From Brienomyrus brachyistius (lineage: Eukaryota; Chordata; Actinopteri; Osteoglossiformes; Mormyridae), in NCBI RefSeq assembly GCF_023856365.1, contig NC_064542.1:21671838-21735837 (forward strand): a stretch of DNA of 64,000 nt, written 5' to 3'. How positions within the stretch are numbered: position 1 is the stretch's first letter; each line of letters begins with the position of its first letter. The position numbers and the translations under genes are program-made. The notes under the pieces are model-generated. The model was not told where the DNA came from and did not search any database. It worked only from the letters and a program-made list of their open reading frames with translations. Below are positions 18,301 to 31,300 of this stretch, piece by piece.

Positions 18301-20479
18301 TGGCCGCCGATAAGACGACTGCCAACCTATTCTTAAGCTGCCCCCAGTGGGCTCTCAGAAGTACACTGCCTCTCTGTTCCCCCCCCCCCCCCCCCGGCAC
18401 TCTGCAGTCCATGACATCTCGCCAGTCAGAAGATGGAAGGCGAAGACGTCCAGCAATTCCTTAGACATTCCACAATGAAGAATCTCTGAGTGAACCAGCA
18501 CCTCTTGACCATTCTGAACCAGCTGGATGTCGACACAACCTGCTTGTTGGACTGTTCTGGCTAAGGGTCCCGGATTCTATGTCATGCTGTGTTACGCCAA
18601 CAAACGCCGCCCTCAATCGGTGCAGCGTTGACATCTCCCTACAGCTGGGTTTCAGGCTCGGAATTCAATGCCAGCCATTCATTACTTGCAGAAATTTCTA
18701 TTTCTGGCTAGAGTTCCATCACAGGAGGAACCATGTGTCCAGGCTAAAGATGCACAGTCTTCCAGATTGTTCACAAACGAGTCCTGAGCTCCACTCCATT
18801 ACTAGAGTTCCTGACGGTCTTGCGATCCCCTCGCGTTTCATTCCACCAACCAGAAGCCAAATCAAAACAGGCTGGACTTGCCTCTGTGTTGCAGAGGTTT
18901 AAATTACGCCTGTTGCTGCTGGTTCAGTTTCCCTGTCAATAGTCCCCCTTTGAGGGACAATTACGGGCGACTGTAACATGAACACGGCACTAATGACCGT
19001 CTAGTTACTGAGCTTTGCTGGGGTCTCTCCTAACCCCTGTAAATGTAATACAAGGGCTGGCTATTGCCACTGACAGATGGACGGCCAAACGGAGACAATT
19101 CTGCAAAATGACTAATCCATCTTTTACGCATGATACAATATAATTGACTTTATCCACAATATACATTTTCAAATACAGTATCATGCAACTTCTGATGAAA
19201 ATTAGTTCCCTCTGCTTTTGTGGTGAGGTTTTCACCTTGTGCTTCATAGTGCCAAACCGCCAATAAACAGAAATCTCATGTGACAAAAGCATCCTACCCT
19301 ACAAATACAGTCCATGTGCTGCCCTATGTGAGCATCTCACCCGAAACCCTTGGTCCAAGACACAAGGTGGCTGCCCATGTCGCCTATAGGACTGAATGAC
19401 TCTGGCTGCAAGAAGTTAATACTGGATGGGTATTAAACTGAAATTTTCAGATGCTCATGACATACTAGTCTGGAAGATAATTCAATGGCTCAGTGGCGCA
19501 ATGTGTGCCTGAACTGCTCCATCCTGGGCAAAGTGATGGCACCCGAGACACTAGTTCCTCTATAGTGTAGGTCCTGCTGCGATAAAGCATCCATCCTCTA
19601 GAGCAGTGGCTCGCAAACATCTCCTCAGGCAACTCCATTCAACTGCAGCTCGCCCAGCTCAGCTGATCATGGCCATGAACAAGAGCTCAACTGCTTAAAT
19701 CAAACTGCCAGGAGTGGGGATCTTCAGGAAGAGATGTGGCAACCCCAGCTCCAGGAGGGGGCTTTCTATGGCTGAGAGGGATGATCATCCCACAGAGAGC
19801 CTGTGGAGACCACCTTGATTGGATCTACTTCCTGAGGCCGATCTCAGCAGCGGATAAAGGAATCTATTAACTAAAAAAAACATTAGCAAAACTCACAGGG
19901 CTTCAATTGCCCATTGAAACTATTAAAAAACGTCCAGAAACTATCAGTGATCGTTTTAAGGGATACCAACATAATTTTTAAAACACCACTACTACTTACT
20001 GAATAGAGAGCTTACAACTGAAATAAGATAAATTGTTTATGCCACAGCTTCCTAATTAACCGCAAAACATTGCTACAAACAACGTCTTGTGGGCACTGAA
20101 TAGTCCTAGGACTTGTCGAATGAGGTCCAAATTAAAATAACTGCAGTGTTTCATAAAACATCAACACCAAAACACGGACAAAGGCGAGATCAGGGGACCG
20201 TACAAGACGGGACCAGACTCTCACACAAAGGTTATCGGCGATCCCCATTTTTATTTACAGTCTGTCGCTGCATGACTGGCGCACTGGCAGCAAAGTGCGC
20301 GCTTCTACTTACTCGAAAGCAAAGAAGAGGGAGCAGGTGCCGATGATGAGGAACAGGGTCAGGTAAAAGACGCCCTTCTGCCGGGCCATCATCACACGTC
20401 CATCACAGCAGAAAGTGTTCTTCCCCGGCAGCTTCTCCCATTTTCGGGTTACCTTCTTTGGCACCATCACTGCCGACAT
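9308..20479 (-). CDS. zdhhc9: Palmitoyltransferase ZDHHC9, 9 coding exons
   Basis: Minus-strand exons in order: 20479-20313, 14833-14673, 13435-13277, 12087-11950, 11301-11253, 10969-10867, 10180-10077, 9850-9760, 9475-9308. Phases join cleanly into 379 residues (human 364). The start [14 protein letters not shown] matches the family N-terminus. Four hydrophobic segments lie near residues 36-56, 64-88, 183-208 and 226-254. The cysteine-rich zinc-binding domain lies between segments 2 and 3, with DHHC at 166-169, so the catalytic Cys169 falls at the human position. NQTTNED follows segment 4, and NPYSHRN...NCCEVLC is the PaCCT-type element. The enzyme S-acylates Ras proteins at ER/Golgi membranes together with GOLGA7 (family knowledge). 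The C-terminal tail is proline- and acid-rich and diverged. The intron between 11253 and 10969 is AT-AC. A non-coding leader exon probably lies upstream of the acceptor near 20490 but was not resolved. Confidence 0.93.
10026..10097 (-). repeat. 47-bp tandem duplication of the exon 7 splice donor
   Basis: The last 20 coding bases of the zdhhc9 exon at 10180-10077, with its GTACC donor, recur 47 bp further into the intron. The copies are separated by a G-rich (minus: C-rich) spacer. Confidence 0.85.
10970..11252 (-). other. U12-type AT-AC intron of zdhhc9
   Basis: Read on the minus strand, the exon ends GGCAC and the intron opens ATATCCTGA. It closes with TGCCTTGAC followed by TATCCGCTAC, and the next exon starts TGTGCTGGAG. 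This restores Gly-Thr-Val-Leu-Glu, the conserved protein sequence. The putative branch adenosine (10981) is 11 nt from the 3' end, and no GT-AG choice preserves the frame. Confidence 0.85.
13525..13697. mobile_element. Foldback hAT-like MITE, copy 2, with 8-bp target duplication
   Basis: The element (13533-13689) runs from TAGAGGTGGA to TCCACCTCTG and is nearly palindromic. It is flanked on both sides by GTTGATCC (13525-13532 and 13690-13697). Eight-base duplications and TAG/CAG termini are hallmarks of hAT elements. It lies in a zdhhc9 intron and carries no coding capacity. Confidence 0.88.
14329..14500 (+). mobile_element. tRNA-derived SINE-like repeat
   Basis: It has a box-A-like TGGCTCAGCTGGTTAGA and a degenerate box-B GGTCTGAATCC with suitable spacing. 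Downstream sequence resembles the unit at 37553-37805. A GA-rich microsatellite follows at 14520-14549. It lies in a zdhhc9 intron. Confidence 0.5.
14520..14549. repeat. (GA)n microsatellite
   Basis: About 30 bases of GA dinucleotides with one G interruption follow the SINE-like unit. Confidence 0.85.
14834..20312 (-). other. zdhhc9 intron 1 (coding), 5.5 kb
   Basis: No additional exon is supported. It contains a G23 run (15290-15312) and a C17 run (18379-18395). Open frames here lack domain resemblance and splice context, and look like chance. Confidence 0.6.
15290..15312. repeat. Poly-G tract (G23)
   Basis: A 23-base G run in zdhhc9 intron 1, one of the longest homopolymers in the window. 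Confidence 0.9.
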
Positions 20480-20489
20480 ATTGATGTCT

Positions 20490-23400
20490 GGGACGGTCGC
20501 AGAATAAAACACAAGAAAAAAGAAATGCCGAAAACTTCACAGTTGAGTAGTTGTCTTAAATTTCACACGTATGTATGTCCCAAGTCAGCTCCTTCACAAT
20601 CAGTGCAGACGATATCATCGCAATGAGGAGAAATAACCAATATATTATCCAAGTATGTCAGTTTTAGGAAAATTTTAGTTTGCGTCTTTCTTGTATCCGA
20701 ATGGTATGATTAGCTGATCATCTTTGGTAAGTCAACGTTAAGGGTTAAAAAAGCAATAGTTGTCCCGGTTCAGTTGTTTCATCCGTCGGTTCCGGATTCG
20801 ACTAAATAATTTAAGCCCATTTTTCCTGAATAAAACAAATTTTTATGTTTTCCAAATATCATCACAATACGACTCGATGCTCTCAAATCCAGGATATTAA
20901 GAAAATCAAAACGTTAGATAAAACACCATTTCTTATATGCCATATGTTATACATCCAAGTGTTTCGCCGATCGGTCCGATATTTCAGGGGAAATCACGAA
21001 TTGACGCTCGTACAGCCGAAGCGAGCGGCGCGTTTTCCGGCTCCGGACCGGCCGGTTGTTCTTCTTCGGCCGGAGCTACAAGAGTCCATAAAATTGCGTC
21101 AAAGTGGAGGGACTTGCGCTTCCCAGGAGCGACAGCAGACTGTCCGGTCTGTGCGAGCAGGAAACACGCCTTAAGTCCCAAACATCTCTGCTTAAAGAGG
21201 CGGCGCCTGCTGCAGTGAGCAAGAACAATAGATATCCATAACTGACTCCGAAACACCCTCCTCGAAGTCACATTCACAAACAAAACAATGCTATTTTTAT
21301 TCCTCAGACTTTTTACAAATCACACTGTGTTAAGAGGAAAATTAAAGGCGCAGTTGACGCCAGCATTTTACACGCGATCGATTTAATCCTGAACTATTTG
21401 CTAAGCAGCGACAGCATGTGGGCTGATAATTTATTAAAGTCTGGTAAGTGGGGAAGTAGGCCTGTCCGTCAAGCCATAAAGGTGAAATGTGGGACGAGTG
21501 AATCCTATGAAATGAATGATAGTTATTACTGTGTTATGAGCAAGAGCAGAATTCCAGGAACCGGCTTTCATATGATACGCATTATATAAGAGTCTGGGCT
21601 ATATAGTGCTTTACTGACCTCAGTGCTCCGCTTCTGTGAAAAACAAGATTACCTATTTGTCCTGTCTCTGAAAATTAATAATTTAACAAACAGCCATTAG
21701 GAGATAAGAGCACAAGCTCCCCCTATATTGCAAAGCGTGTGTATTTATTCCTGCTCGATTTCTGCCATATCAGTGAGTCGGCCGTAATCTCGGTTGGCTA
21801 CTTATTCCACCCAAAACGCCGACGACGTGACTTTACAGGCGTTTGTTTCCTTAACGAAGTGCTTGCGATGAACGCCCCCCCCCCCATTTTCAAACCCACC
21901 TGCCCGCCCCACTATGTGAGTGATCCATAATAAATAAGCAAGGCGTCATACGACGAAGGAAGGAAGGGAGGGGAAAAGATTCCCTGTTAGGACGTCGGTC
22001 CAGGCGAAGACAAACGCATTTTTTCTCGGGGGTATTTGTTCTTTATCTGCTGCCGTTTGTTGCATTTAAATCCACGCCGGAGGGGCATCGGTAATAAATG
22101 ATTTGTGCGCGCTTGCCAAACCTGAATTTTAAAGCCGAAGGTCTGCTGCCCTCCCCCCCGGATTTCTGTTTAATTACAAGTTAGATGTTACAGAGATTAA
22201 ATCAAGGATTTATGTTATATGTTATATGGAATTTCTTCCCTGCGCCAGTCTTGTAAGGGCCGGGTCTTTCATCCACAGCCAGTTGATAGTCTCTATATAG
22301 ACAACCGGTTGTTCGCGACTGGTAATATATTCCAGGGACCTGGGGTGGCAAATATATTAAGCCCCACCCGCTCATCCCACGGCAGTATTGGGCATTTCAG
22401 TTCCGCAAGTTTCAAATCCAGACCAAGATTTTGTTTCTACTAGCCAGTTGAGCATAAAGAGTCACGGTCACAGAGTACGCAGCTGTTTGGTAAAAATAAA
22501 ACCTTGGTTAGGATTTGTAGCTTCTGCACCTGAAATGCCCAACACTGCCCCCTGCATGTTTGTTACACATTCAAACCTCTGCTGAGTGTGTGGTAGGGGA
22601 GGAGTCAGCTTACAGACCATTTATAAAACCAGTCCGAAAAGTGCCTCCATCATTTATTTCCATCTTGGGATTACTGAAACGGTACATATTTGTTGACATC
22701 CACCTAGGGATACTTATATATACGCTTAATTGATATATACGCTTAATTTAATTTACTTAATTTATATATACGCGTAATATATACGTTTAATTGAGCTAAA
22801 GGTGCCTAGAGTGTATAGATCATGGTGTGACGAACTGAATAGATCTAATCGGTGGCAGTTCTAATGGTTAAAACATCTGGTTAATGAGAGCGACCAAATA
22901 AGAATGGTAAGTCTTAAATCCAGCCATACGAAAACCTCCCAGCTCAATCTTGAATCCATACCTCAAAGAAATCCAAGCTGTTCTGCTGGCAAAGTATGCA
23001 GGTCCTACCTGCTACAGGCATGAGAACCCAATAATGTGGATGCAACTGAAGTATGACACATTTAAAATATATATATATTTCAAAACTAAGTTAAAATACA
23101 TTATATCCTCCAGAGACCCAAGGAAAAAGGGTGTCCTTCAATTTTAGGTTATTTGTGATTTTCAATGTCTTTGGAGGAAGTAAGACATCTTACAATTTAG
23201 ATTTTTTTCAAATTTATTTTTAATTTCACATGTCTTTAGTCTACAACAAGAATAAATACGTTTCCTTACATCAGTGAAAAGATAGATGCAAAAACAAAAT
23301 GTTCGACTGCAATGGACATAAATGAATGGATGGGATCATTATATAATATGCAAGAAAGATTTTGTTACATAAATCAGGTATAAACTGGTCACATAATTAC

Positions 23401-25200
23401 AGCCCTGTGGTCCAGTTGTATTAACCTTAACAGCAGCCTCTATTTCATGCACATACAAGTAATATTTCAAGCTGCCATTCTGCCATGATGGTAAACTACC
23501 TTTGTTTTTATATTTTGTTACATTTTGCTTATTTTCAACTGTATCACAATAATTAAAAAAATATTCTCAAATGCCTCATTTGACGAGTCCTATGTTGCAA
23601 CAGAATGAAATGTTTTGGGTTTTTTCTTTAAGCCAGCAACATACATCCATCGAAATTTAAACAGACTGAAATAACGATATAGCTATTTGGTTCATGTAGT
23701 ACATATAAAACGGCATTACAGTAATTATTTTGTACTTCAGTCCTGCATCTGCGTGCCAACTGCACCAGATGGAGAGATACTGCTGGTAATTTTCGATGAA
23801 TTTAAAGTAGACTAAAATTTTTGCTTCAAATATTTCCTGTCAGTATGCAGATAATTCGAATAGTAGATAAAGTTTCACCTTTCAAATGTTACATTTGAAA
23901 TATTCCTGGCAGAAATTTTACCTTACACTGTCTGTATTTTGTGCCAAAACCTGGAAGAAAGGGGGTTGAGCCTATACCAGAGCTGATGATACAGGGAGCA
24001 TTGGTACGAAACCACTTGACCAGCACCAGCTTTCCCTTCCATCCAGTTACCTGATGGCTTTTTGGTTTTGCCCTTTATGAGAGGGGTGCTTGCGGGAGCA
24101 GTAAGATCCTACCCTTCCTGCAACATGAATTTCTCTTTTCCCACATTAGTGTTCTCTGCTGCAAACAGCCTAAGGACAGCTTGGTGCTGGAAACGACTTA
24201 TCCTCTGACATAAAATACCGAGGGCTCACATCGCATTTCCATCTCCCTCAGTTCAGAAATCTGTTGTGGAACCTCAGGGAAGAAACGAATCACAGGCAAG
24301 GGCACCTTTCCCACGCTGAGAAATGATCTTCAGCCTGCACAGTTTGGCTTTCGGAAAATGTTCCTCGAATGGCAATATTTGAACAAGAAAACTCAAATAG
24401 TCATGTGGTCAAAGAGGTATATACACTTCATAATAGTAGGTTTGACCAAAGGTGGAAAAATCTCTAACAGGTGTTGGCATCCCAATAAACTCAGCTGGTC
24501 TACGGCTAAATTCAGGCCAACTAAAGCCGAAATATCTCGACAGGAGACATGTTTTCTCATTCGGAGACATTTTACTCCACACTGGTCTAAATAGGGTTGC
24601 TCATTTCTGATATTAGAACAGGAAACATCCCGAGCATGCATTTAATGAAGTATTTATACAGTGCTGATGTCCACGCTTCCCCAGACAGTGCTGAAAAGAT
24701 AGAGGTACCATTCAAACTTTGTCTGGTCTGCAATGTTACGATACAGCTTTCCCTCTATTTTAGGTGACCCAATGATTGATTCTCGTCGGTCTTAGGAAGC
24801 AACCATTTCTTCTCCCTAATCCTGAATCTCCACTACAGTCATCCGTCGTTCACTCTGTGTGTGACCGTCTTGCGAAGCATTAGTATATTACGTCCGCGCT
24901 ACAAGGTTTGGTTGCTTTTGGTCAGGCTGTTCACGCTCCTGGTCGCCAGGTGGCAGTATGCACCACCAATTAAAGCCAAGCTCAACTACTAACTGCGTAG
25001 AAGAAGAAGTTAGCAACATAGCTAAACACACGAAATATATAAATATCTTCCATTATTCTCATTAAATCAAATATTCTGAAACAGAAGATAACTGGCAGCA
25101 ATTTAAAAAGCAGCAGCTGCTACTAATTAAAGCATAAAGTACCCAGGCGGCGGTGTGGTTTAGCACATGCCGCGGTGGCTGGAGTTATAAATGGAGAAAG
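20490..25200. other. Divergent intergenic region zdhhc9 / trmt12
   Basis: No protein-coding exon is recognised. A CpG-rich patch near 21000-21230 may hold the zdhhc9 promoter or leader exon, but I could not place a donor. A MITE copy lies at 22383-22547. The rest (22600-24800) is AT-rich with no structure I can name. Confidence 0.5.
22383..22547. mobile_element. Foldback hAT-like MITE, copy 3 (diverged ends)
   Basis: It starts CAGTATTGGGCATTTCAG and ends with the complement of CAGTGTTGGGCATTTCAG. Its interior arms (ATCCAGACCAAGATTTTGTT) match copies 1 and 2. The outer termini differ from those copies, suggesting a subfamily. No target duplication is evident. Confidence 0.75.
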
Positions 25201-25212
25201 AAGCGTATTTTT

Positions 25213-25342
25213 AAAGCTCGTGTCGGTAACTTTAAGATGAAGTCTCTTTACCTTTTTAAATCGAGTATGGAGAGTGAAAATTGTCTTTAAAGGCTGTATC
25301 AGTAACCGGATGTCTGTTTACCTTTCTACACGCAATATGGAG
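25213..25342 (+). promoter_or_regulatory. Duplicated trmt12 leader with upstream ORF
   Basis: Two diverged copies of a leader segment (about 25213-25271 and 25289-25342) each end in an ATGGAG start context. The first ATG (25266) opens a 7-codon frame that stops at TAA 25287-25289. The second (25337) is the trmt12 start. Transcription through both copies is assumed, not seen. Confidence 0.5.
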
Positions 25343-28300
25343 GCCGTCCCAGCTATCAGTGTGCCGCTCCGTTTTGCTCAGCAGTACCGGTGAGAATTTA
25401 TAACTTTACCAATAATATACGGTAACCACAGCTTTTATATACTGAAGATATACCATATGTAACAGATCTACCTTTACATTCGGGTAATACACCATAAACT
25501 TTTCATACACGTATAGTTCTTAAACATAAAAACACACTTTCTGCCTTTACACACAAGGCATGTCTTTTTAAGTTGGGTTTTCTCCCCGCACCGCAGGGAA
25601 CACTTGGAGGCGCACGGCGTTTTGAATCCGAAGCTCCGCATGCTGAAGCGCTCCGACGGCACCGTTGCGCTGCCCGTGTGGCCAGACTGCGTCCCCGGGC
25701 TGGATCTGACCGCCCTTCGCCTCTCCGTTGGCCCCGAAACGACTTGCGCCCTAACATACATACAGGTGCGCCCAATGGGCAGTGTACCGTAACGGCGGCT
25801 GGTTCTCCCGTTAATCATTAGTGGAAAAGCTCGGTTATTCTTACCGGCGAATAGGTCCTGGGTATTTTTGTGGGAGGAAGGATAGGATGTGAGAAGTACA
25901 GTTTTTCTTCAATGTGAAGGAGTTATTGCTCTTCCTAAGTACAGAATATTCTTTATATCATTAAAACTATTTACAGGTGTATAGAGGGATGTGTACCCCA
26001 ACTTCTCCCCTTCTCCAAAACACTTAGGAGGATTTTTCTGGTATTTTTGTTACATGAAGCAAGTGATACATTGGACGACTCATGGGTACTGAACTCAACA
26101 AAACCATACTCCTAACATAATTGATGCTGGCCAGAGGTTGGAATAACTCTCAGCCACCTATCTGGATGCTAACCAGTTTGAATAACGAAAATACACGAAG
26201 CTTAGTTTTACATAAAGTGTTGCAAGGACATCTTGTAAGACCTGGCGATGTTCTTCTTCCACATGAAGTGTCACTGTGTATGCCATCTCACACTCCCTCA
26301 CCACGACTGTGAGCTGACAGACAGTATCGCCAGCCAACAGCGGCTGTAGGGTCTGATGTGGATCTTGCAATTATGGAGCGTGGCATGTGGCAGATTGCTG
26401 AGCAGGACTGACATCCCTACAGTCACTGGCGCACTTGAACTAGACAGGCAGTGCTTGACTCCATATGGCCAAACAGCTCATGAGTGGGTGTGTATTCAGG
26501 GGGAGTCTTGTGATCACTTGTGTCTCGTAGGAGTCAATGTCGAGGACAGACACCGGTCATGTTTTGGGAACACTTTGCACTTTGATGTATTGGGCAGAGC
26601 TGTAGCAGCCATTCCAAATTAGGTGAGACTTCTCACATAGCCAAGGGTTGCATAACATACATAACTTTAGCCAGTCGTGGACTTTTATGTCGGTGTTATT
26701 TTGCACCTTTTGGGGTGGGGCTCTGACTTTTTGCCGCCACCACACCAGAAGTTGGAATAACTAATGGTTACACTTCTGTAGCTGCTAACCACATGCAAAC
26801 CTTAAAAACACACTGAGCTGCGGGTTGAGAGAATACAGGCAACTGTAAGAAGACCGGACGTTCTGCATAAACAGCCTAATAGATCATTGGTTAAACAAAA
26901 TTAGCTTTCTGAGGCGTGTCTGCATCATTTCAAACAGTCTCCCGAACCATCCAAGAAGGATAGCGTGAAAAGCACTAGCATGGTCCTGCTGGACGCTGTA
27001 CGGCAGCTGCTGGTCTCACAGGGGGAGACGTGGAGCGAGGACCTGATGGGAGATGTTGCTCGGAGCTGGCAGCGCCATGGGGATCTGGCTCTGCTGGGCG
27101 GTGGCTGCTTCTCTCAGGAGGTTTGGAGCAGACTGGGTGAGGGTCCATCACAGTATCTCATCCCCCAGAACAAAAATGACAAGCCAGCTGGCCATGTCTG
27201 CTTTATAAAGTGCCTTTAACAGAAAAGGGCAATTTTCGCAATAATTAATAAGACACTGTAGTTCTTAGCAGGACCACTTTCGATCTTATCTTGCTGGTGT
27301 CAGCTGTTTTCTCACTTCTTGGTCATTGCACTGTGTGATAGATTATTAAGGAGGGAGCAAGATGGGGCAAAAAGAAAAGAGAATAGAGTATCTCATTCTA
27401 TTCTACTCTACTCTGTTATATTTTACTCACATACCAATTAGTTGTTCTTTTAATAAGCCAATCGGATTTAATCGGGTTTCATGAAAGTTGTTAGTTCACT
27501 TTTTAGGACTTTGAGACGTTTTGAGGAACCTGTTTGACTATCTGCCTGATGTATCGGGTTTTTTTTTCTCCTGCATTTAGGACCAGCCTTGTGGCTCACT
27601 GTGGCACGTGTGCTGGGTGTGAATCGCCTGGCCCGGGCAGGGAGGGTCAGCAGCGACGGACACCGGACTCCAGTGGTGACTATGTTACTGGGGGAAGACA
27701 GCTGGGTGACCCATGTGGACAACAAGATCAGGTTCAAGGAAAACCCTCACAACATTCTTAGCAGAATAAGATTCACAGATGCGTCACAGTGGTCTTGCAA
27801 GCTAAACTAGTATGTGTTGCAGGTACCAATTTGATGTGACCAAGTGTATGTTCTCGGCTGGAAACATCACTGAGAAACTGAGGATTGCCTCATTTGACTG
27901 CAGGGGGGAGACTGTTGTGGATTTGTATGCAGGTAAAGTATTTTATTTTGTATGGATTCCTTGAGTGTGCATAGCGAAGCGTAAGGGAAGGACTTTGACA
28001 CAGCCAAACTGCTTCCTGTTGATCGGGGAAGATGGTGGCGCAGGAGGGTTGCAGGTTCGAACCCTGGTTCCTCCTGACCCCATCAAAGTGTCCTTGAGCA
28101 AGACACTGAACCCCGCATTGCTCCCGGTGTGCAGGTTGGCACCTTGCATGGCAGCCTCCGCCACCGGTGTGTGAATGAGTGTGTGGATGGGTGAATATGA
28201 GGCATGAAATGTAAAGCGCTTTGAGCACTCGTGAGAGTAGAAAAGCGCTATATAAATGCAGTCCATTTACCACTTATCTTTTGATGTAGGCATTGGCTAC

Positions 28301-31300
28301 TTCACCCTCCCCTACTTGGTACATTGCGGGGTAGCCCACGTTCATGCGTGTGAGTGGAATCCGCATGCCGTGGAGGCCCTGCGCAGGAACCTGGAACTGA
28401 ATGGAGTCTCAGACCGTTGCACCATCCACCGGGGTGACAATAGACAGGTGGGGAGCTGGATCGTGCTGTCAACCTATTGGTGTTTGTGGGGTGAAGACAA
28501 AAGCCTCTCTCCTTAACAGTGACATTGCTGCTAGGACCCAAACTCAGGAACTTAGTTCCTAGGCTGTAACAACCAGGAACTTTTAATAGTTCCTGGTGGC
28601 TTCCATATGCCACTTTCTTAACGCATAATAAGAAATGTGACCTTTATGCTAAATAAGCCTGAGAGGTTAAAATTCGCAAGTAATGTCACGTTAAACTACA
28701 CCGCCACCCTAAAACAAAGGAGGTAAACAAGTCTCTTTTTTTTTTTTTTTGGTAATTTGTTAGTTATTGAACAGATTGATCACAACAAAAGCAGGACAGC
28801 AGCTTTTAATTATATTCTATTTATAGATTATTCTGACTCAACTCAACAAATGATTGGTATCATCCCTGCTTGACCATCTCAGAATTTAAGGATTTTGTGG
28901 CATTTTGTTTGCCTCTGGGCCAATATGAAAAATCCATGAATTCTCTGGCCTTAGCTCATATGGTTTCGCAAAAATACTTGGTCGGCCATTTTCAGATGCC
29001 TGTATCTTTCCAACATTAACACCTAGGCATCTTAAAAAAATGTGGACGTAGAAAATACCATTCTGTCTTTTTTATTATTTATTTATTTTAAGGGTTTTAT
29101 TGAGCTTCAGATGATCAATAAAATCCTTAAAGCAGAAAACACCGTTCTGTCTTTTATATGTTACAAAAGGGAACTTTAACTTTCAAATGACACAATAAAA
29201 GTGACTATTTTTACTACCCCATGAGAGTCTGGCCTTATGAAAGTTAAGAGATAAGCTGAGTACATGCTACAAATTAAATAAGTACATATTTGGAATTAGG
29301 CAAAAACCTTGTATATCTGCAATTTTTTCAGGTGCCTAGGTGTTACTGTTACAAAGGTACAGGCATCTGAAAATGGGCCGACCAAGAATTTTTGCGAATG
29401 AAGGGAAAATATCGGTGAATTTCAAGCCAGTGTAACTCTTATATGTAAATCTTGTATTTTTCATATTGGCAAACTGCTACAAAATGGTTCAATTTTGAGA
29501 CAATAGACTGTGGACCATTTGTTGGATTGAGCCAGAATGGCCCACATGCAAACTGTGACGTCATTGATCTATTGGCAAGATTTAATAATCTTTCATTTTC
29601 TGCAGATTTAAAAAAAAAGATGTAAATTATTCTACTAATAAGCGCTGGCAAGTTTCACCGCCAACACTGGTGATATTAGACGAAAGTATATTGATTATTG
29701 ATTTAATTTTTCAATGCAAATATATGGAGACGCAAGCAAAAAAGGTATTTATTAAAGCATTAAGTGTACTTGAAGTACAGAAATAATTTAATCTGCTCTG
29801 CTTTTGCTCTGCTACTTTTATCTCTTGTCCCAGTTTGGCTGATCATCTACTCCAGCCCTTTCTGCAAGTTTTTGCAGTGAGCATCTCCCCTGTAGTTTTG
29901 GTGTCGAACAAAAAGTACAAAGTGTCTGGAGTAGATACCAAAAAAAAGGTTCCAGAACTGCCTCTGGTTCCTGAAAAAAGTTCTGGTTCCAGGCACTCCT
30001 GGGCCAAGGCTGCTTCGATTGGAGTGGTCTTACCACCTCCCATGGTTTTCACAGGATTCATTCCTCACATTCTTTAAACTTTAACGATGGATGCATACTT
30101 CGATAGCAGCTGCTCCACGTGTCTCCCACTCCAAAATACCGAAGTACCCCAGCTGGTTTGGTAGTTTGCGTACTGTTACTTTTCATACGGGTACTCATCC
30201 TGAAGTCAGTGGCGAAGGGCAAGTACTGAAAGCCCCGTACCAAATGCATAGTACCTGGTGCAGTGGAAAAGCGCCCATCGACTGCACATGTGCAGTGAAG
30301 AAGCACTGAGCGACGAGGAGAATTTCAGGAGGCAGAGATGAGTTCATGCGTTTACCCATTTTATTCACTACATTCCTTATATTTGTGCTTGTAGTAATAC
30401 GTCTGGCCCCTGCGGGTGTGAGAGAATAGAGTAACGAGTTATTTGTAGGGCTGCCATCTGTGCACGACCAAAGCTCTCTTGTTGTTTATAACCAGGAAGG
30501 AATACTATAGGTTTCTATTAAAACTCTTCAATAGAGTCCTAATTTCAACACAAAATAAAAGTATATCTATATAAAGGGTATTCTATCATTCCATATCTCA
30601 TTTTGAAAATGTCGATATACCGTAAAATTTTATATACCTCCGTGCCCTATGAAAGAAGGGATAAGTCACTCTCTGTGTGCTAAAGGCTTGTGTGTTTTCC
30701 ACTCACTCTTTCTCCAAATTTGGAGTTTTATGTTACTGTTTGAGCAGTTGATAACTACAAGATCTTCCTGCTTTCCTGGACGAACATGTATGTTAAAGTA
30801 CCGTTAAATAATATATTGCACTATGAGGACAGCTTCCATTCACACGCATGTATATTTGTGGGGAAACGCCACTGCAGTAATGGAGGTTTCTTTACTTGAG
30901 GTTCTTCGCTGGATTACTTTGTGTCACTGCTGCACGCAGCATATGGACAGACGTAGCATTTACGCGAGTCTGTGCATGGAGCGTAACAGTATGTGGGAAA
31001 AGTGAAGTATGAACTAGGCTTAGGTCTGAGGTGTGGACATCGCCAGGTGGGCCAGATGTATGGAGCACATTGCAGAAATGAGGAGAGAGTCACTGCTACC
31101 GCCTTGTCGTCCCCCCAGCTCAACCTGCGTGACGTGGCAGACCGGGTCAACCTTGGGCTGATCCCCAGCTCCGAGCAGGGCTGGGCTGTAGCCTGTCGGC
31201 TCCTGAAGCGAACCACGGGAGGTATCCTGCACATCCACCAAAATGTGACCTCGCCTCTGAGCCACCGGGAGGCGGAGCAAGCAGCCGGGGAGAAAGCAGC

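Noticed and set aside
19590..19760. Possible interspersed repeat in zdhhc9 intron 1
   Set aside because: There is only vague resemblance to common fish repeats, with no second copy or boundaries in the window.
28050..28110. Possible tRNA gene (GGTTCGAACC)
   Set aside because: There is no cloverleaf-forming acceptor stem, and the context continues into a SINE-like body and tail.
29930..30310. Candidate Harbinger- or hAT-type element (GGTTCC motifs, GTGCAGTGGAAAAGCGC)
   Set aside because: It resembles fish DNA-transposon ends from memory, but I could not find matching inverted termini or a target duplication, so it is not listed as a feature.
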